From: Marinobacter sp. BGYM27
GTDB lineage: Bacteria; Pseudomonadota; Gammaproteobacteria; Pseudomonadales; Oleiphilaceae
Direction of reading: 5' to 3'
DNA: 64,000 nucleotides
NCBI GenBank assembly: GCA_025153445.1
Contig: JANZNS010000006.1
Span: 186,001 to 250,000, forward strand
Under the pieces are notes generated by a model. The model was not told where the DNA came from, searched no databases, and worked only from the letters and a program-made list of their open reading frames with translations. Below, piece after piece: positions 19,051-32,094 of this stretch. The position numbers were made by a program, and so were the translations under genes. Position 1 is the first letter of the stretch, and every line of letters begins with the position of its first letter.

Positions 19051-20409
19051 TCATGCCTTAACGAATGCAAACTGCCCCAGTTGCGCCGAGTCAAAATGCT
19101 GGTAATCCACCTTGAGGTACGCGGTATCCGCGTCGCTGAGGATGACCACATCTTCCACGCCAGGCAGTGCCCGTAAGGCCTGATCGATATCCCGCAAGCC
19201 CTTGCGGTTCGATTCCGCCAACTGTACCACGAAACTTGAAGTATGACTCGGGCGAGGCATGGTTAGTGCGAAACCCAACCAAGCCAGCAACACGGTCACC
19301 ATCATCATAAAAACGCCAGCTGGCCCAAATTGCTGAAGCAACTGCCCCCCCAGGACACCACCGAGAAAGGCGCCCAAAAACTGGGAGGTTGAATAGACCC
19401 CCATGGCCGTCCCCTTGGCGGCTGCAGGCGACTCTTTGCTTATCAGTGACGGCAGGCAGGCCTCCAACAGGTTAAAAGCCATAAAGAAGAAAAACAGGAT
19501 GCCCCACATCACCGGCAACGACTGCGGCAAACCGATCAAAGCAGCACAAGCCAGCGTCAATACACCAACCGCCCCGCACAAAACCGGTTTCATCATGCGT
19601 TTCTTCTCGCCAATGATGATAAACGGCACCATTGCAACAAACGCGACCGCCATAACCGACAAATACACCCACCAGTGCTGCCCTGAAGGCAAACCTATAC
19701 GATCCTGTAGCAGCGTTGGAATTACCAGAAACGCAGATGTCAGCACGAGATGAAGTGCAGCTATTCCGAAGTCCAGCCTAAGCAGACGCCGATCCGTCAG
19801 CACCTGTTTTAATTTGGCTTTCGCTGGCTGAGCATCCAGATGCGCACTCTGGAGTGCAGGTTTCGGCACCAGCCAACGCACCATCGCAATGGCGACCAAC
19901 GCGAAAAGGCCTGTGATGTAGAAGATACCCGACAGTCCCGCCAACGACCCCAGCAGAGGCCCCAGAAACAGCGACACTGAAAACGAGACCCCAATGGACA
20001 AACCGACTGTGGCCATCGCCTTGGTTCGGTTTTCTTCACGGGTGAGATCGCTGAGCAACGCCATCAGCACACTGGCGATTGCCCCACTACCCTGCAGAAT
20101 GCGTCCAACGATGACACCGTAGATGCTGTCCGATGCCCCTGCGACGCAGCTGCCCAGTGCGAACAGCAGCAACCCGAAGTAGATGAGTCGTTTACGGCCC
20201 AGTCGGTCTGACAACATGCCAAACGGGATCTGCAGCATCGCCTGACTGAGGCCGTATGCGCCTATCGCCACGCCCAATAATGCCGGGGTTGCACCATGCA
20301 GATCTTTGCCAAGCAAAACAAACACCGGCAACACCATGAATAAGCCGAGCATGCGCAGTGCATAAACAGATGCCAGGGCGGCGACGGAACGTTTCTCGAG
20401 CGCATTCAT
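19051..20409 (-). CDS. yajR: YajR-like MFS transporter with C-terminal YAM domain
   Basis: This 452-residue major facilitator has about 12 hydrophobic segments and the MFS motif GMLSDRLGRKRLIYFG between TM2 and TM3. After TM12 comes a soluble domain of about 65 residues (VVQLAESNRKGLRDIDQALR ... YLKVDYQHFDSAQLGQFAF) that looks like the ferredoxin-fold YAM domain of E. coli YajR. The substrate is unknown. The ssb-MFS arrangement next to uvrA is common in pseudomonads; here a stator gene pair separates it from uvrA. Confidence 0.88.
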   Translation of the reverse strand: MNALEKRSVAALASVYALRMLGLFMVLPVFVLLGKDLHGATPALLGVAIGAYGLSQAMLQIPFGMLSDRLGRKRLIYFGLLLFALGSCVAGASDSIYGVIVGRILQGSGAIASVLMALLSDLTREENRTKAMATVGLSIGVSFSVSLFLGPLLGSLAGLSGIFYITGLFALVAIAMVRWLVPKPALQSAHLDAQPAKAKLKQVLTDRRLLRLDFGIAALHLVLTSAFLVIPTLLQDRIGLPSGQHWWVYLSVMAVAFVAMVPFIIIGEKKRMMKPVLCGAVGVLTLACAALIGLPQSLPVMWGILFFFFMAFNLLEACLPSLISKESPAAAKGTAMGVYSTSQFLGAFLGGVLGGQLLQQFGPAGVFMMMVTVLLAWLGFALTMPRPSHTSSFVVQLAESNRKGLRDIDQALRALPGVEDVVILSDADTAYLKVDYQHFDSAQLGQFAFVKA

Positions 20410-20700
20410 TAAACGGCGGTATTCCCGGGTCAGTTCATCAAGAAGATTTGGCGCGCAATTGTAGCAGAGGCTTGGATTTTATAGGAGAAAGACGTCACCC
20501 AGATCATCTCTCTTTGCCCTTTCAGGAATCCTCAATTACCTTAACTTACTCACTGTGGCGAATACCTGCGTTTTGTTACCTCCTTAAGGTTTCCCGCCAC
20601 TTGCCCCCGTCGTATTATGGCGCGTTTTCCGGAAGGTTGGGTTCTGGATCAGGTCTTGCCAGAGTTGCGGGGCGCAATTTCGAAATCAAGAGGTCTGTTT

Positions 20701-21477
20701 GTGGATTTAGCAACACTTTTGGGTCTGGTTGGCGCATCACTGGTTATCGGGTCAGCGATAGTGCTGGGCGCTTCAAGCGACGTGTTCCTGAACATGCCCT
20801 CGGTTCTTATTGTGATCGTTGGGAGCCTGTGCGTTGTACTGGCCAAATTCAGCTTCGCGCAGTTCCTGGGGGCGTTCAAAGTAGCAGGCAGAGCTTTCTC
20901 GTTTAAGTTGCCGGACACTGAGGAAATGATCACCGAGGTGATCGATATCGCCAATACCGCCCGCAAACAAGGGGTGCTTGCGCTCGAAGAAAAGACCATC
21001 AGCCTGCCCTTTCTCGAGCAGGGTGTTCAGTTTTTGCTGGAAAGCCAGCCTGCTGAAACCATTGAAAAGCTAATGCAGAAAGAACGCCTGATGACGCTGG
21101 ACCGGAATCGTTGGGGCGCAAAAGTGTTCCGGGCCCTGGCCGATGTCGGGCCGGCCATGGGTATGATCGGCACTATCGTTGGGCTAGTGCAGATGCTGTC
21201 CAATATGGAAGATCCGAAATCGATCGGCCCGGCCATGGCCGTAGCGCTACTGACCACACTCTACGGCGCAATGATGGCCACTATGTTTGCCAGTCCGATT
21301 GCGGACAAACTGGAACTCAGGATGACTGAGGAGGCACGCATGCAGGCGCTGATCATTGATGCTGTTATTGCGATTCAGGAAGGCCGTAATCCACGCGTCA
21401 TTGAACAAATGCTTTCAAGTTACCTGCCGCCATCCAAGCGCGATCAAAGCGGCGACGCCGACGCTCAGAGGCAATAG
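20701..21477 (+). CDS. motA: Flagellar motor stator protein MotA/PomA family, GTG start
   Basis: This 258-residue protein has the four TM segments and large cytoplasmic loop of MotA/PomA. Conserved elements: DLATLLGLVGASLVIGSAIV in TM1, the loop with E-K-x-M-x-x-E-R, and DVGPAMGMIGTIVGLVQML in TM3, with two prolines flanking the ion path. The GTG at 20701 lies 7 nt after AAGAGG and gives the typical V/M-DLATLLG start; the upstream frame to 20617 is not conserved. The 291-bp gap to the divergent MFS gene shows no convincing promoter. It is followed 2 bp later by motB. Confidence 0.9.
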   Translation: MDLATLLGLVGASLVIGSAIVLGASSDVFLNMPSVLIVIVGSLCVVLAKFSFAQFLGAFKVAGRAFSFKLPDTEEMITEVIDIANTARKQGVLALEEKTISLPFLEQGVQFLLESQPAETIEKLMQKERLMTLDRNRWGAKVFRALADVGPAMGMIGTIVGLVQMLSNMEDPKSIGPAMAVALLTTLYGAMMATMFASPIADKLELRMTEEARMQALIIDAVIAIQEGRNPRVIEQMLSSYLPPSKRDQSGDADAQRQ

Positions 21478-21479
21478 CG

Positions 21480-22421
21480 ATGGACGAGCTACCAGAAGAG
21501 GATGCCCCCGGAGTACCGGCCTGGGTCGTTACCTTTGCCGACCTGATGTCGCTGCTGATGTGCTTCTTTGTCTTGCTGCTGTCGTTTTCCGAAATCGACG
21601 CCAGCAAGTTCAAACAGATAGCGGATGAGCTATCCAAGGCATTCGGGGTGCAACGGGATGTCCCGGCTCTTGAGGTTCCAATGGGCACCTCTGCGGTATT
21701 CGAGCACTTTTCTGCCGCCAAACCAGAGCCAACAGTAATCAACGAAGTCCGACAGCAGACATCTACGGACGCTCCCAACCTGGAAACCAATACCAGTCAG
21801 GCAGAACAAAGCGCGGTCGCGAGCGAGCAGGAACAGCGGGTTAACGCTCACTTCGAGCTACTGGAAAAAGTGCTCGAAGACGAAATCAGCGGCGGGCGCG
21901 TTGACCTGATGAAAAAGGATCAACGCATTGTCATCCGCATAGAGGAAAAGGGCTCATTTCCGTCCGGCTCTGCCGAGCTCACCTTTGCGTTTGAGGACCT
22001 CCTCTACCGAATGGCAAATGTGCTATCTGATGTGGAGGGTGAGTTCACAATCGAAGGCCATACCGATGATATCCCCATCCACAGCTCGCGGTATGACTCT
22101 AACTGGAACCTGTCGGCTGACCGCGCAGCCTCGGTCGCCAACGTCCTGATTGAGGCCGGCAACATCGAGCCCTCGCGATTCCGCGTCCAGGGCTATGCCG
22201 CCACACGCCCTCGCGCTGAAAACACAACACCTGAAAACCGAGCACTCAACCGCCGGGTGGAAATCATCATTGACCTGTCCGATTCACATCAGGAGACCCG
22301 CGTGCGCCTGCAGGACCTGATTGAGCAGGAGACTGACGGGACCTCCGACTCCAGGGACACACAAACATCGCCCGAACCGTCCGAGATAACCGCGCCTGGC
22401 AGATCCGATATTTACTGGTAA
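21480..22421 (+). CDS. motB: Flagellar motor stator protein MotB/PomB family
   Basis: This 313-residue protein pairs with the MotA-type protein to form the ion channel and peptidoglycan anchor of the flagellar stator. The single TM (about 13-35, WVVTFADLMSLLMCFFVLLL) carries the essential ion-binding Asp21. A plug/linker region follows. The OmpA-like peptidoglycan-binding domain has EGHTDDIPIHSSRYDSNWNL and the following LSADRAASV. Many features resemble sodium-type PomB, but ion choice is an inference. The C-terminal tail is acidic and Ser/Thr-rich. Confidence 0.92.
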   Translation: MDELPEEDAPGVPAWVVTFADLMSLLMCFFVLLLSFSEIDASKFKQIADELSKAFGVQRDVPALEVPMGTSAVFEHFSAAKPEPTVINEVRQQTSTDAPNLETNTSQAEQSAVASEQEQRVNAHFELLEKVLEDEISGGRVDLMKKDQRIVIRIEEKGSFPSGSAELTFAFEDLLYRMANVLSDVEGEFTIEGHTDDIPIHSSRYDSNWNLSADRAASVANVLIEAGNIEPSRFRVQGYAATRPRAENTTPENRALNRRVEIIIDLSDSHQETRVRLQDLIEQETDGTSDSRDTQTSPEPSEITAPGRSDIYW

Positions 22422-22568
22422 TCGTACACGCTCACCCCATCAGCGCCGTCACTATCAGGCTAATCCCGGATTGTTTCATGCAAGGCCCGCCATCACGGTA
22501 TACTGGTGAATTCCCGATAGAACTGTTCGAAGGTTCCCAAATCCCGAATCGTCAGCTTGAGGAGTGTC

Positions 22569-25436
<2,868 letters not shown>

Positions 25437-25506
25437 TCAAAGGATGCAGGGCACCCCGAAAATCAGGGTGCCCTGGGCATATAGAAACGCGCTTTTCAAT
25501 AAACTG

Positions 25507-25550
25507 CAGACATAAAAAAACCGGGGAAACCCCCGGTTTTTTTATGTCTG
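25507..25550. terminator. Bidirectional terminator between uvrA and rplQ
   Basis: A perfect 20-bp inverted repeat with a 4-nt loop (CAGACATAAAAAAACCGGGG, AAAC, then its complement) lies between the convergent uvrA and rplQ genes. The T7 runs on both strands make it a symmetric terminator. A second hairpin, CAGGGCACCC/GGGTGCCCTG at 25447-25475, sits just after the uvrA stop without a T run. Confidence 0.93.
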
Positions 25551-25561
25551 ACCGCAAAGGG

Positions 25562-25957
25562 TTACTCTGCGTCGTCCATCTCTTCTGCTTCGACATCCAG
25601 AGGACGCCCAACCAGCTCAACAAACGCCATAGGCGCGTTGTCGCCGGCACGGAAGCCACACTTAAGAATACGAAGATAACCACCAGGACGCTCGGTGTAA
25701 CGGGGGCCAAGCTCATTGAACAGCTTAGCTACCGCAGCATCACTGCGCAGGCGAGAAAACGCCAAACGACGGTTTGCTACCGAATCATTCTTGGACAGTG
25801 TGATCAAAGGTTCTGCCACACGACGAAGCTCTTTCGCCTTGGGCAACGTGGTTTTGATCAACTCATGCTCAACAAGCGACGCGGTCATGTTACGAAACAT
25901 GGCCTTGCGATGCGCGCTGGTCCTGCTGAACTTACGACCACTCTTACGATGACGCAT
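25562..25957 (-). CDS. rplQ: 50S ribosomal protein L17
   Basis: L17 (131 residues) is a large-subunit protein near the exit tunnel rim. It opens [20 protein letters not shown], the family signature. It is the last gene of the alpha operon, 37 bp after rpoA, and ends just before the symmetric terminator. The C-terminus is acidic and slightly longer than in E. coli (127). Confidence 0.98.
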   Translation of the reverse strand: MRHRKSGRKFSRTSAHRKAMFRNMTASLVEHELIKTTLPKAKELRRVAEPLITLSKNDSVANRRLAFSRLRSDAAVAKLFNELGPRYTERPGGYLRILKCGFRAGDNAPMAFVELVGRPLDVEAEEMDDAE

Positions 25958-25994
25958 TGCTCTGATTCCTTACCTTAAACTACTAATACGGCGA

Positions 25995-26999
25995 TCAACC
26001 GCCCAGAACCCGGTCATCACCACGAAGGCTTGCCGGCGGCCAGTTATCGAGACGCATACCCAGGGACAGACCACGAGAGGCCAGAACGTCCTTGATTTCG
26101 GTAAGCGACTTTTTGCCCAGGTTAGGCGTCTTCAGCAGCTCAACTTCAGTCCGCTGGATAAGATCGCCGATGTAGTAAATATTTTCAGCCTTCAAGCAGT
26201 TAGCTGAACGTACGGTCAACTCAAGATCATCAACCGGGCGCAACAGAATCGGATCAACTTCTTCCTCTTCCTCTACACGCTCTGGCTCTTTTTCATGATC
26301 AAAATCGACGAACACTGCCAATTGCTGCTGCAGGATAGTCGCGGCGCGACGAATCGCTTCTTCAGGATCAATCGTTCCGTTCGTTTCCAGATCAATAACC
26401 AGCTTGTCCAGATCCGTACGCTGCTCAACACGTGCATTCTCTACGGCGTAGGAAACGCGACGCACGGGGCTGTATGTAGCGTCCAGCTGAAGCCGGCCAA
26501 TTGCACGGGTCTCATCTTCGTCAAGACCGCGCTGATCAGCTGCTTCGTAGCCACGACCACGAGCAATCTTGAGACGCATGTTCAACTGACCCTTTTCGCT
26601 CAGGTGACAGATAACATGGTCCGGATTGGCGATTTCGATATCGTGATCGAGCTGAATGTCAGCTGCGGTTACAACACCGGGTCCCTTTTTACAGACAGTC
26701 AGTTCCGCTTCATCACGGCTTCCCATCATCACGGCAACGCCCTTAAGATTCAGTAGAATCTCAATCACGTCCTCCTGGACACCTTCAATCGCACTGTACT
26801 CGTGCAGCACACCGTCAATCTGTGCCTCTGTAATTGCACAGCCCGGCATTGACGACAAGAGTATACGGCGAAGAGCGCTACCCAAGGTGTGCCCAAAACC
26901 CCTTTCGAGAGGCTCGAGCGTTACCTTGGCGTGCGTTTTGCCCAAATCTTTTACGTCGATGGTACGAGGTGTCAATAACTCATGTACTGAACGCTGCAT
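25995..26999 (-). CDS. rpoA: RNA polymerase alpha subunit
   Basis: RpoA (334 residues) dimerises to start RNA polymerase assembly and contacts promoters and activators. The N-terminal domain shows [20 protein letters not shown]. The C-terminal domain has the UP-element/activator helices ([40 protein letters not shown]). It sits in the conserved order rpsM-rpsK-rpsD-rpoA-rplQ. Confidence 0.99.
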   Translation of the reverse strand: MQRSVHELLTPRTIDVKDLGKTHAKVTLEPLERGFGHTLGSALRRILLSSMPGCAITEAQIDGVLHEYSAIEGVQEDVIEILLNLKGVAVMMGSRDEAELTVCKKGPGVVTAADIQLDHDIEIANPDHVICHLSEKGQLNMRLKIARGRGYEAADQRGLDEDETRAIGRLQLDATYSPVRRVSYAVENARVEQRTDLDKLVIDLETNGTIDPEEAIRRAATILQQQLAVFVDFDHEKEPERVEEEEEVDPILLRPVDDLELTVRSANCLKAENIYYIGDLIQRTEVELLKTPNLGKKSLTEIKDVLASRGLSLGMRLDNWPPASLRGDDRVLGG

Positions 27000-27034
27000 A
27001 GACGCCCCTTCTGATCTCGTTGCTAACTCAGGCC

Positions 27035-27655
27035 TTACTTGGAGTAAAGCTCGACGATGAGGTTCTCGTTGATGTCGGCCGTCAGCTCAGTCCGTTCTGG
27101 CACTGATCTGTATACGCCGGACATCTTGCTGGCGTCGACCTCAATCCAGGTTACAGGGGCGCGGTTGCCAGCGAGATCCAGAGCGCCTTTAACGCGCAGC
27201 TGATTCTTCGCCTTTTCGCGAACACTCACTACGTCTCCTGGTTTAACCTGATAAGACGCGATGTTCACGACACTATCATTCACCAGGATAGACTTGTGCG
27301 ATACAAGCTGACGGGCTTCTGCACGAGTTGAACCAAAACCCATACGATAAACTACGTTGTCCAGACGACCTTCCAGAAGCTGAAGCAGGTTCTCACCTGT
27401 TGCGCCTTTAATCCGCGCAGCTTCTTTATAGTAGTTCCGGAACTGTTTCTCGAGTACGCCGTAGATACGACGAACTTTTTGCTTCTCACGGAGCTGTACG
27501 CCGTATTCAGACAGACGACTTCTACGTGCACCGTGCATCCCCGGAGGGGTTTCAAGGTTACACTTCGAGTCGAGTGCGCGGACGCCGCTCTTCAAGAAAA
27601 GGTCTGTCCCTTCACGACGAGACAGCTTACACTTTGGACCTATGTAACGTGCCAT
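27035..27655 (-). CDS. rpsD: 30S ribosomal protein S4
   Basis: S4 (206 residues) is a primary 16S rRNA binder that nucleates the small subunit, and in E. coli it represses the alpha operon. It starts [20 protein letters not shown] and has the S4 RNA-binding domain ([20 protein letters not shown]). Only Cys9 and Cys32 remain of possible zinc ligands, so this is the zinc-free type. Confidence 0.98.
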   Translation of the reverse strand: MARYIGPKCKLSRREGTDLFLKSGVRALDSKCNLETPPGMHGARRSRLSEYGVQLREKQKVRRIYGVLEKQFRNYYKEAARIKGATGENLLQLLEGRLDNVVYRMGFGSTRAEARQLVSHKSILVNDSVVNIASYQVKPGDVVSVREKAKNQLRVKGALDLAGNRAPVTWIEVDASKMSGVYRSVPERTELTADINENLIVELYSK

Positions 27656-27673
27656 ACTTCACTGTCTCCTGTC

Positions 27674-28063
27674 TTACACGCGTCGCTTCTTGGGCGGACG
27701 ACAGCCGTTGTGCGGAATCGGCGTCACATCAGTGATGTTAGTGATCTTGTACCCGCAACCATTCAGCGCGCGCACAGCGGATTCACGTCCGGGCCCAGGA
27801 CCCTTAACCTCTACATCCAGGTTTTTCAGGCCGTATTCAGCAGCCGCATTACCGGCTCTTTCAGCTGCTACCTGCGCAGCAAAAGGTGTGCTCTTGCGTG
27901 ACCCACGGAAACCTGAACCACCTGAAGTGGCCCACGACAGGACGTTGCCCTGACGATCAGAGATGGTCACGATCGTGTTGTTGAAGGACGCGTGGATGTG
28001 CGCGACGCCATCAACAACTGTCTTTTTCACCTTTTTACGGGTACGTGTACCTGGCTTTGCCAT
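27674..28063 (-). CDS. rpsK: 30S ribosomal protein S11
   Basis: S11 (129 residues) forms part of the platform near the Shine-Dalgarno helix. It has the expected [20 protein letters not shown] and the C-terminal [18 protein letters not shown]. It lies 13 bp after rpsM and 18 bp before rpsD. Confidence 0.98.
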   Translation of the reverse strand: MAKPGTRTRKKVKKTVVDGVAHIHASFNNTIVTISDRQGNVLSWATSGGSGFRGSRKSTPFAAQVAAERAGNAAAEYGLKNLDVEVKGPGPGRESAVRALNGCGYKITNITDVTPIPHNGCRPPKKRRV

Positions 28064-28076
28064 GTTTGCCTACCTG

Positions 28077-28433
28077 TTACTTACGAATAGGTTTGCGAGG
28101 ACCTTTACGGGTGCGAGCGTTGGTCTTGGTGCGCTGGCCGCGGACAGGAAGTCCGTGACGGTGGCGCAGACCACGATGGCAGCCCAGATCCTTCAAACGC
28201 TTGATGTTCATCTGCACTTCACGACGCAGATCGCCTTCGACGCTCAGCTTGCCCACTTCAGTACGAAGTGACTCAACCTGGTCATCGCTAAGGTCCTTGA
28301 CCTTGGCGTCCGGCTTAACACCGGCTGCATCGCAAAGCTTTTGAGCTGCTGTACGACCGACCCCGAAAATATAGGTCAGTGAGACAACAGCATGTTTGTG
28401 ATCGGGTATATTGACACCGGCTATACGTGCCAT
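28077..28433 (-). CDS. rpsM: 30S ribosomal protein S13
   Basis: S13 (118 residues) sits in the head and bridges to the 50S subunit. It starts [19 protein letters not shown] and has the basic C-terminal tail ([20 protein letters not shown]) that contacts P-site tRNA. It is the first gene of the alpha operon, with its own promoter at 28495-28523. Confidence 0.98.
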   Translation of the reverse strand: MARIAGVNIPDHKHAVVSLTYIFGVGRTAAQKLCDAAGVKPDAKVKDLSDDQVESLRTEVGKLSVEGDLRREVQMNIKRLKDLGCHRGLRHRHGLPVRGQRTKTNARTRKGPRKPIRK

Positions 28434-28494
28434 CCAAATTACTCCGCGTTCAAAGCTTTGCTGTGTGAATTTTCCGCCACAAAAGGCGCGCGAA

Positions 28495-28523
28495 ATAATA
28501 GCGCCTGATCAGTTAAAGATCAA
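28495..28523 (-). promoter_or_regulatory. Promoter of the alpha operon (rpsM)
   Basis: Minus-strand TTGATC (28523-28518), a 17-nt spacer and TATTAT (28500-28495) in the 138-bp gap between rpmJ and rpsM. The leader of about 55 nt before rpsM is where S4 autoregulation acts in E. coli; I could not confirm the pseudoknot by eye. Confidence 0.7.
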
Positions 28524-28571
28524 GCCCTACCATTCCGCACTTACCAGTCATCAGTTGCTATCGCGAGGATA

Positions 28572-28685
28572 TTAACCTTGACGCTGCTTGTGGCGAGGCT
28601 CCGAGCAGATGACTCGAACTGAGCCATTGCGACGAATAACTTTGCAGTTACGGCAAATTTTCTTTACCGAAGCGCGTACTTTCAT
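28572..28685 (-). CDS. rpmJ: 50S ribosomal protein L36
   Basis: L36 is 37 residues: [20 protein letters not shown], then [17 protein letters not shown]. The zinc ribbon Cys11, Cys14, Cys27 and His32 is complete, so this is the zinc-binding (C+) paralogue. It is the last gene of the spc operon, 33 bp after secY. Confidence 0.97.
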   Translation of the reverse strand: MKVRASVKKICRNCKVIRRNGSVRVICSEPRHKQRQG

Positions 28686-28718
28686 TGTCGACTCCAGTGT
28701 TACTGGGGGACCGAATAA

Positions 28719-30038
28719 TCAGCCCCGACCATAGCCCTTCAAATTGGACTTTTTCATCAGCGACTCATACTGATGAGACATCAGATGAGACTGAACCTGC
28801 GCCATGAAATCCATGACTACAACCACGACGATTAGCAATGATGTTCCGCCAAGGTAGAAAGGAACGTTCCCCGCCACCATCAACAACTGCGGAAACAGTG
28901 CAACCGCTGTAATGTACATCGCACCAAACAATGTCAGACGCGTAAGTACACCATCGATATATTTGGCAGTTTGCTCGCCTGGACGAATCCCGGGAATGAA
29001 TGCCCCGGACCGTTTCAGGTTATCGGCAACTTCCCGCGGATTGTACATCAGCGCTGTATAGAAGAAGCAGAAGAAAATCACTGCTGCAGCAAACAGAATG
29101 ATGTACAACGGCTGACTGGGCGCCAAAGCCTGAGACACATTGCTCAGCCACTCCATGCCTTCACTTTGACCAAACCACTGCCCCAGCGATGCAGGGAAAA
29201 GCAGAATAGACGACGCGAAGATGGGCGGAATCACACCAGCCATATTAACCTTAAGTGGCAAATGACTGGACTGCTGAGCAAATACCCGACGACCTTGCTG
29301 GCGCTTCGCGTAGTTTATAGTGAGGCGCCTTTGGCCCCGCTCCATAAACACAACGAAGCCAATGACGGCTACTGCCAGAATGGCAATACCCAACACCAGC
29401 AACAAACTCATCTCGCCGTTACGGGCCTGTTCAAGCGTCTGCCCGATAGCACCGGGAAGCCCGGCCACAATGCCTGCAAAGATGAGCAGTGAAATACCGT
29501 TCCCAATGCCGCGCTCAGTGATCTGTTCGCCAAGCCACATCATGAAGACTGCGCCCGAAACAAACGATACAACCGCTACGAAATGGAAGCTGAAACTGTC
29601 GTTGAAGGTAACACCCTGAGATGCCAGGCCGACAGAAATGCCCAACCCTTGAACCAGGGCGAGCAAAACGGTGCCGTAGCGAGTGTATTGGCTGATCTTA
29701 CGGCGACCAGCCTCACCTTCTTTCTTTAACTGTTCCAGCTGCGGACTCACTGCTGTCATCAACTGCATGATGATCGAGGCCGAGATATAAGGCATGATCC
29801 CGAGCGCAAAAATACTCATGCGCTCAAGAGCACCACCCGAGAACATGTTGAACAGACCCAGGATCGTTCCCTGGTTCTGATCAAACAATGCTGCCAAGCG
29901 ATCAGGATTTATACCCGGCACCGGAATATGCGCACCGATACGGTACACCAGCAACGCAAGGAAAACGAACCAGAGCCGCGAACGCAGCTCTGCAAATCCT
30001 TTTCCGACTCCTGCCGGCATTGATGCTGTCTTGGCCAT
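28719..30038 (-). CDS. secY: Preprotein translocase subunit SecY
   Basis: SecY (439 residues) is the channel of the Sec translocon, with ten TM segments. Conserved pieces include [17 protein letters not shown] near the N-terminus, GERGIGNG-like [18 protein letters not shown], and [22 protein letters not shown] in the large cytoplasmic loop that contacts SecA and the ribosome. It lies 17 bp after rplO; the C-terminal tail is basic. Confidence 0.98.
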   Translation of the reverse strand: MAKTASMPAGVGKGFAELRSRLWFVFLALLVYRIGAHIPVPGINPDRLAALFDQNQGTILGLFNMFSGGALERMSIFALGIMPYISASIIMQLMTAVSPQLEQLKKEGEAGRRKISQYTRYGTVLLALVQGLGISVGLASQGVTFNDSFSFHFVAVVSFVSGAVFMMWLGEQITERGIGNGISLLIFAGIVAGLPGAIGQTLEQARNGEMSLLLVLGIAILAVAVIGFVVFMERGQRRLTINYAKRQQGRRVFAQQSSHLPLKVNMAGVIPPIFASSILLFPASLGQWFGQSEGMEWLSNVSQALAPSQPLYIILFAAAVIFFCFFYTALMYNPREVADNLKRSGAFIPGIRPGEQTAKYIDGVLTRLTLFGAMYITAVALFPQLLMVAGNVPFYLGGTSLLIVVVVVMDFMAQVQSHLMSHQYESLMKKSNLKGYGRG

Positions 30039-30055
30039 TATGTCCCCGACTCGCC

Positions 30056-30490
30056 TTATTCTTCGATTTTTCCGCCCGCGGCCGAAATGGCCTCACGCGC
30101 ACCCTTGGTTACTTTCAGACCTTTGACAGTAACCGGACGAGTGAGCTCGCCGGACAGGATAACTTTCGCAGCGCGAATGTCATCACGGATTACGTCAGCC
30201 TTCTTGAGAGCCGCCAGATCTACAACATCGCCTTCCACTTTTGCGAGCTCGTTCAGACGGACTTCCGCCTCGTAACGCGCAGAGCGGGAGGTGAAGCCGA
30301 ACTTGGGCAGACGGCGAGCCAGCGGCTGCTGACCACCTTCAAACCCAGGCGCAACACTGCCGCCGGAACGGGCTTTCAGACCCTTATGACCACGACCTGC
30401 GGTTTTACCGAGGCCGCTACCGATACCACGACCAACACGCTTACCTGCGGGACGTGAACCGGGCTCTGGACTAAGTTCGTTGAGATGCAT
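30056..30490 (-). CDS. rplO: 50S ribosomal protein L15
   Basis: L15 (144 residues) is an assembly protein deep in the 50S subunit. It has the glycine- and arginine-rich N-terminal extension ([20 protein letters not shown]) and the C-terminal globular domain ending [19 protein letters not shown]. It lies 1 bp after the rpmD stop. Confidence 0.98.
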   Translation of the reverse strand: MHLNELSPEPGSRPAGKRVGRGIGSGLGKTAGRGHKGLKARSGGSVAPGFEGGQQPLARRLPKFGFTSRSARYEAEVRLNELAKVEGDVVDLAALKKADVIRDDIRAAKVILSGELTRPVTVKGLKVTKGAREAISAAGGKIEE

Positions 30491-30491
30491 C

Positions 30492-30677
30492 TTACTTATC
30501 CTCTACCCGAACCATGTAAAAAACGCGGTTAACCATGCCGCGAGTGGAGGGTGTATCTTCCACTTCGACAGTGTGACCGATTCTACGAAGACCCAGGCCT
30601 TTCACACAGGCTTTGTGCTTAGGCTGGCAGCCGATAATGCTGCGGGTCAGTGTGACTTTCATTGTCTTGTTCGCCAT
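30492..30677 (-). CDS. rpmD: 50S ribosomal protein L30
   Basis: L30 (61 residues) starts [20 protein letters not shown]. The ATG at 30677 is chosen; a longer open frame to 30770 only overlaps the end of rpsE. It lies 4 bp after rpsE in spc-operon order. Confidence 0.96.
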   Translation of the reverse strand: MANKTMKVTLTRSIIGCQPKHKACVKGLGLRRIGHTVEVEDTPSTRGMVNRVFYMVRVEDK

Positions 30678-30681
30678 GACT

Positions 30682-31182
30682 TCAACCCAGGATGTCTTCC
30701 ACGGTCTTGCCGCGCTTGGCTGCAATATCTTCAGGCGCATGCATGTCCCGAAGACCCTTGATAGTGGCACGTACTACGTTGACCGGGTTGGTCGAGCCGT
30801 AGCATTTTGCCAGAACGTTCTGCACGCCGGTTACTTCCAGCACTGCACGCATCGCGCCGCCGGCGATGATACCAGTACCGTCAGACGCTGGCTGCATATA
30901 AACTTTGGAAGCACCGTGATTGGCACGCACAGGATACTGAAGGGTAGTGCCATCCAGCGGTACGTCAACCATGTTTTTACGGGCAGCTTCCATAGCCTTC
31001 TGAATCGCAACTGGCACTTCACGCGCCTTACCGCGACCGAAGCCAACACGACCCTTACCATCACCAACCACTGTCAGCGCTGTGAAGGCAAAGATACGAC
31101 CACCTTTCACAACTTTTGCTACGCGGTTGACCTGAACCAGCTTTTCCTGGAGCTCAGGCGCTTTTTGATCATTCACGCTCAT
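30682..31182 (-). CDS. rpsE: 30S ribosomal protein S5
   Basis: S5 (166 residues) acts in decoding accuracy and mRNA unwinding. It shows [39 protein letters not shown] and [21 protein letters not shown] prefer the ATG at 31182 ([14 protein letters not shown]), with GGAG just upstream, over an in-frame GTG at 31191. Confidence 0.97.
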   Translation of the reverse strand: MSVNDQKAPELQEKLVQVNRVAKVVKGGRIFAFTALTVVGDGKGRVGFGRGKAREVPVAIQKAMEAARKNMVDVPLDGTTLQYPVRANHGASKVYMQPASDGTGIIAGGAMRAVLEVTGVQNVLAKCYGSTNPVNVVRATIKGLRDMHAPEDIAAKRGKTVEDILG

Positions 31183-31194
31183 CTTCTCCACCTC

Positions 31195-31542
31195 TTAGAA
31201 TTGCAAGCCAGCTTCACGAGCTGCATCGGCCAGTGCCTGGATGCGTCCGTGATAGCGATAGCCAGAGCGATCGAATGCAACCTGCTCGATACCGGCTGCT
31301 TTGGCACGTTCAGCGACAAGCTTGCCAACTTTCTTGGCAGCTTCCACATTCCCGGTTGCACCCTGGCGCAATTCCTTGTCCAGCGTGGAGGCAGTCGCCA
31401 GCACTTTGCTGCCGTCTGCGGTCGTGACCTGGGCGTACATGTGTCGCGGCGTACGGTGTACACAGAGACGATTGGCGCCTAGCTCACGGATCTTCATGCG
31501 CACTTTACGTGCGCGACGCAATCTTTCGTTATTCGCGCTCAT
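31195..31542 (-). CDS. rplR: 50S ribosomal protein L18
   Basis: L18 (115 residues) binds 5S rRNA with L5. It shows [20 protein letters not shown] and the C-terminal [20 protein letters not shown]. It follows rplF by 9 bp in the spc operon. Confidence 0.98.
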   Translation of the reverse strand: MSANNERLRRARKVRMKIRELGANRLCVHRTPRHMYAQVTTADGSKVLATASTLDKELRQGATGNVEAAKKVGKLVAERAKAAGIEQVAFDRSGYRYHGRIQALADAAREAGLQF

Positions 31543-31551
31543 AGTCCCGCC

Positions 31552-32085
31552 TTATTTCTTCTTGGCTTCTTTACGTCTGACCTGCTCATCCGCATAACGA
31601 ACACCCTTGCCTTTATAAGGCTCCGGTGGACGGTAAGCGCGGATTTCCGCAGCGACCTGGCCAACCTGTTGTTTATCGATACCGCGAATCACTACCTCAG
31701 TCTGGGTAGGTGTCTCGGCGGTAACACCTTCGGGCAACTCGTATTCAACCGGGTGAGAGAACCCCAGTGTCAGATTGAGCTTGCTGCCCTGCGCCTGTGC
31801 ACGATAACCAACGCCTACGAGCTGAAGCTTGCGCTCAAAGCCGGTAGTAACACCCATTACCATGTTGTTAATCAACGCACGGGTAGTACCGGCGAGTGCA
31901 CGAGACTGTTTTGCGCCATCACGCGCGGCGAAACGCAGGACATTCTCTTCCTGCTTTACTTCAACGGCGTCATGTACGGTGAATTGAAGCGCTCCCTTGG
32001 AGCCCTTCACATTGATTTCCTGTCCGCTCAGCTTAACCTCAACACCGGAAGGCAGCACGACAGGATTATTGGCAACCCTGGACAT
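31552..32085 (-). CDS. rplF: 50S ribosomal protein L6
   Basis: L6 (177 residues) lies near the factor-binding region and has two similar domains. It starts [20 protein letters not shown] and has the signature [20 protein letters not shown] at the C-terminus. It lies 9 bp after rpsH. Confidence 0.98.
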   Translation of the reverse strand: MSRVANNPVVLPSGVEVKLSGQEINVKGSKGALQFTVHDAVEVKQEENVLRFAARDGAKQSRALAGTTRALINNMVMGVTTGFERKLQLVGVGYRAQAQGSKLNLTLGFSHPVEYELPEGVTAETPTQTEVVIRGIDKQQVGQVAAEIRAYRPPEPYKGKGVRYADEQVRRKEAKKK

Positions 32086-32094
32086 GTGTAACTC

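Noticed and set aside
22422..22568. LexA box before uvrA
   Set aside because: E. coli uvrA is SOS-controlled, so I looked for CTG-N10-CAG here. TACTGGTGAATTCCCGATAG is the closest and lacks the CAG half.
28481..28506. Terminator-like hairpin AGGCGC...GCGCCT with TTTT between rpmJ and rpsM
   Set aside because: It has only a 6-bp stem with an 11-nt loop and coincides with the -10 region of a better-supported alpha operon promoter. A weak spc terminator cannot be excluded.
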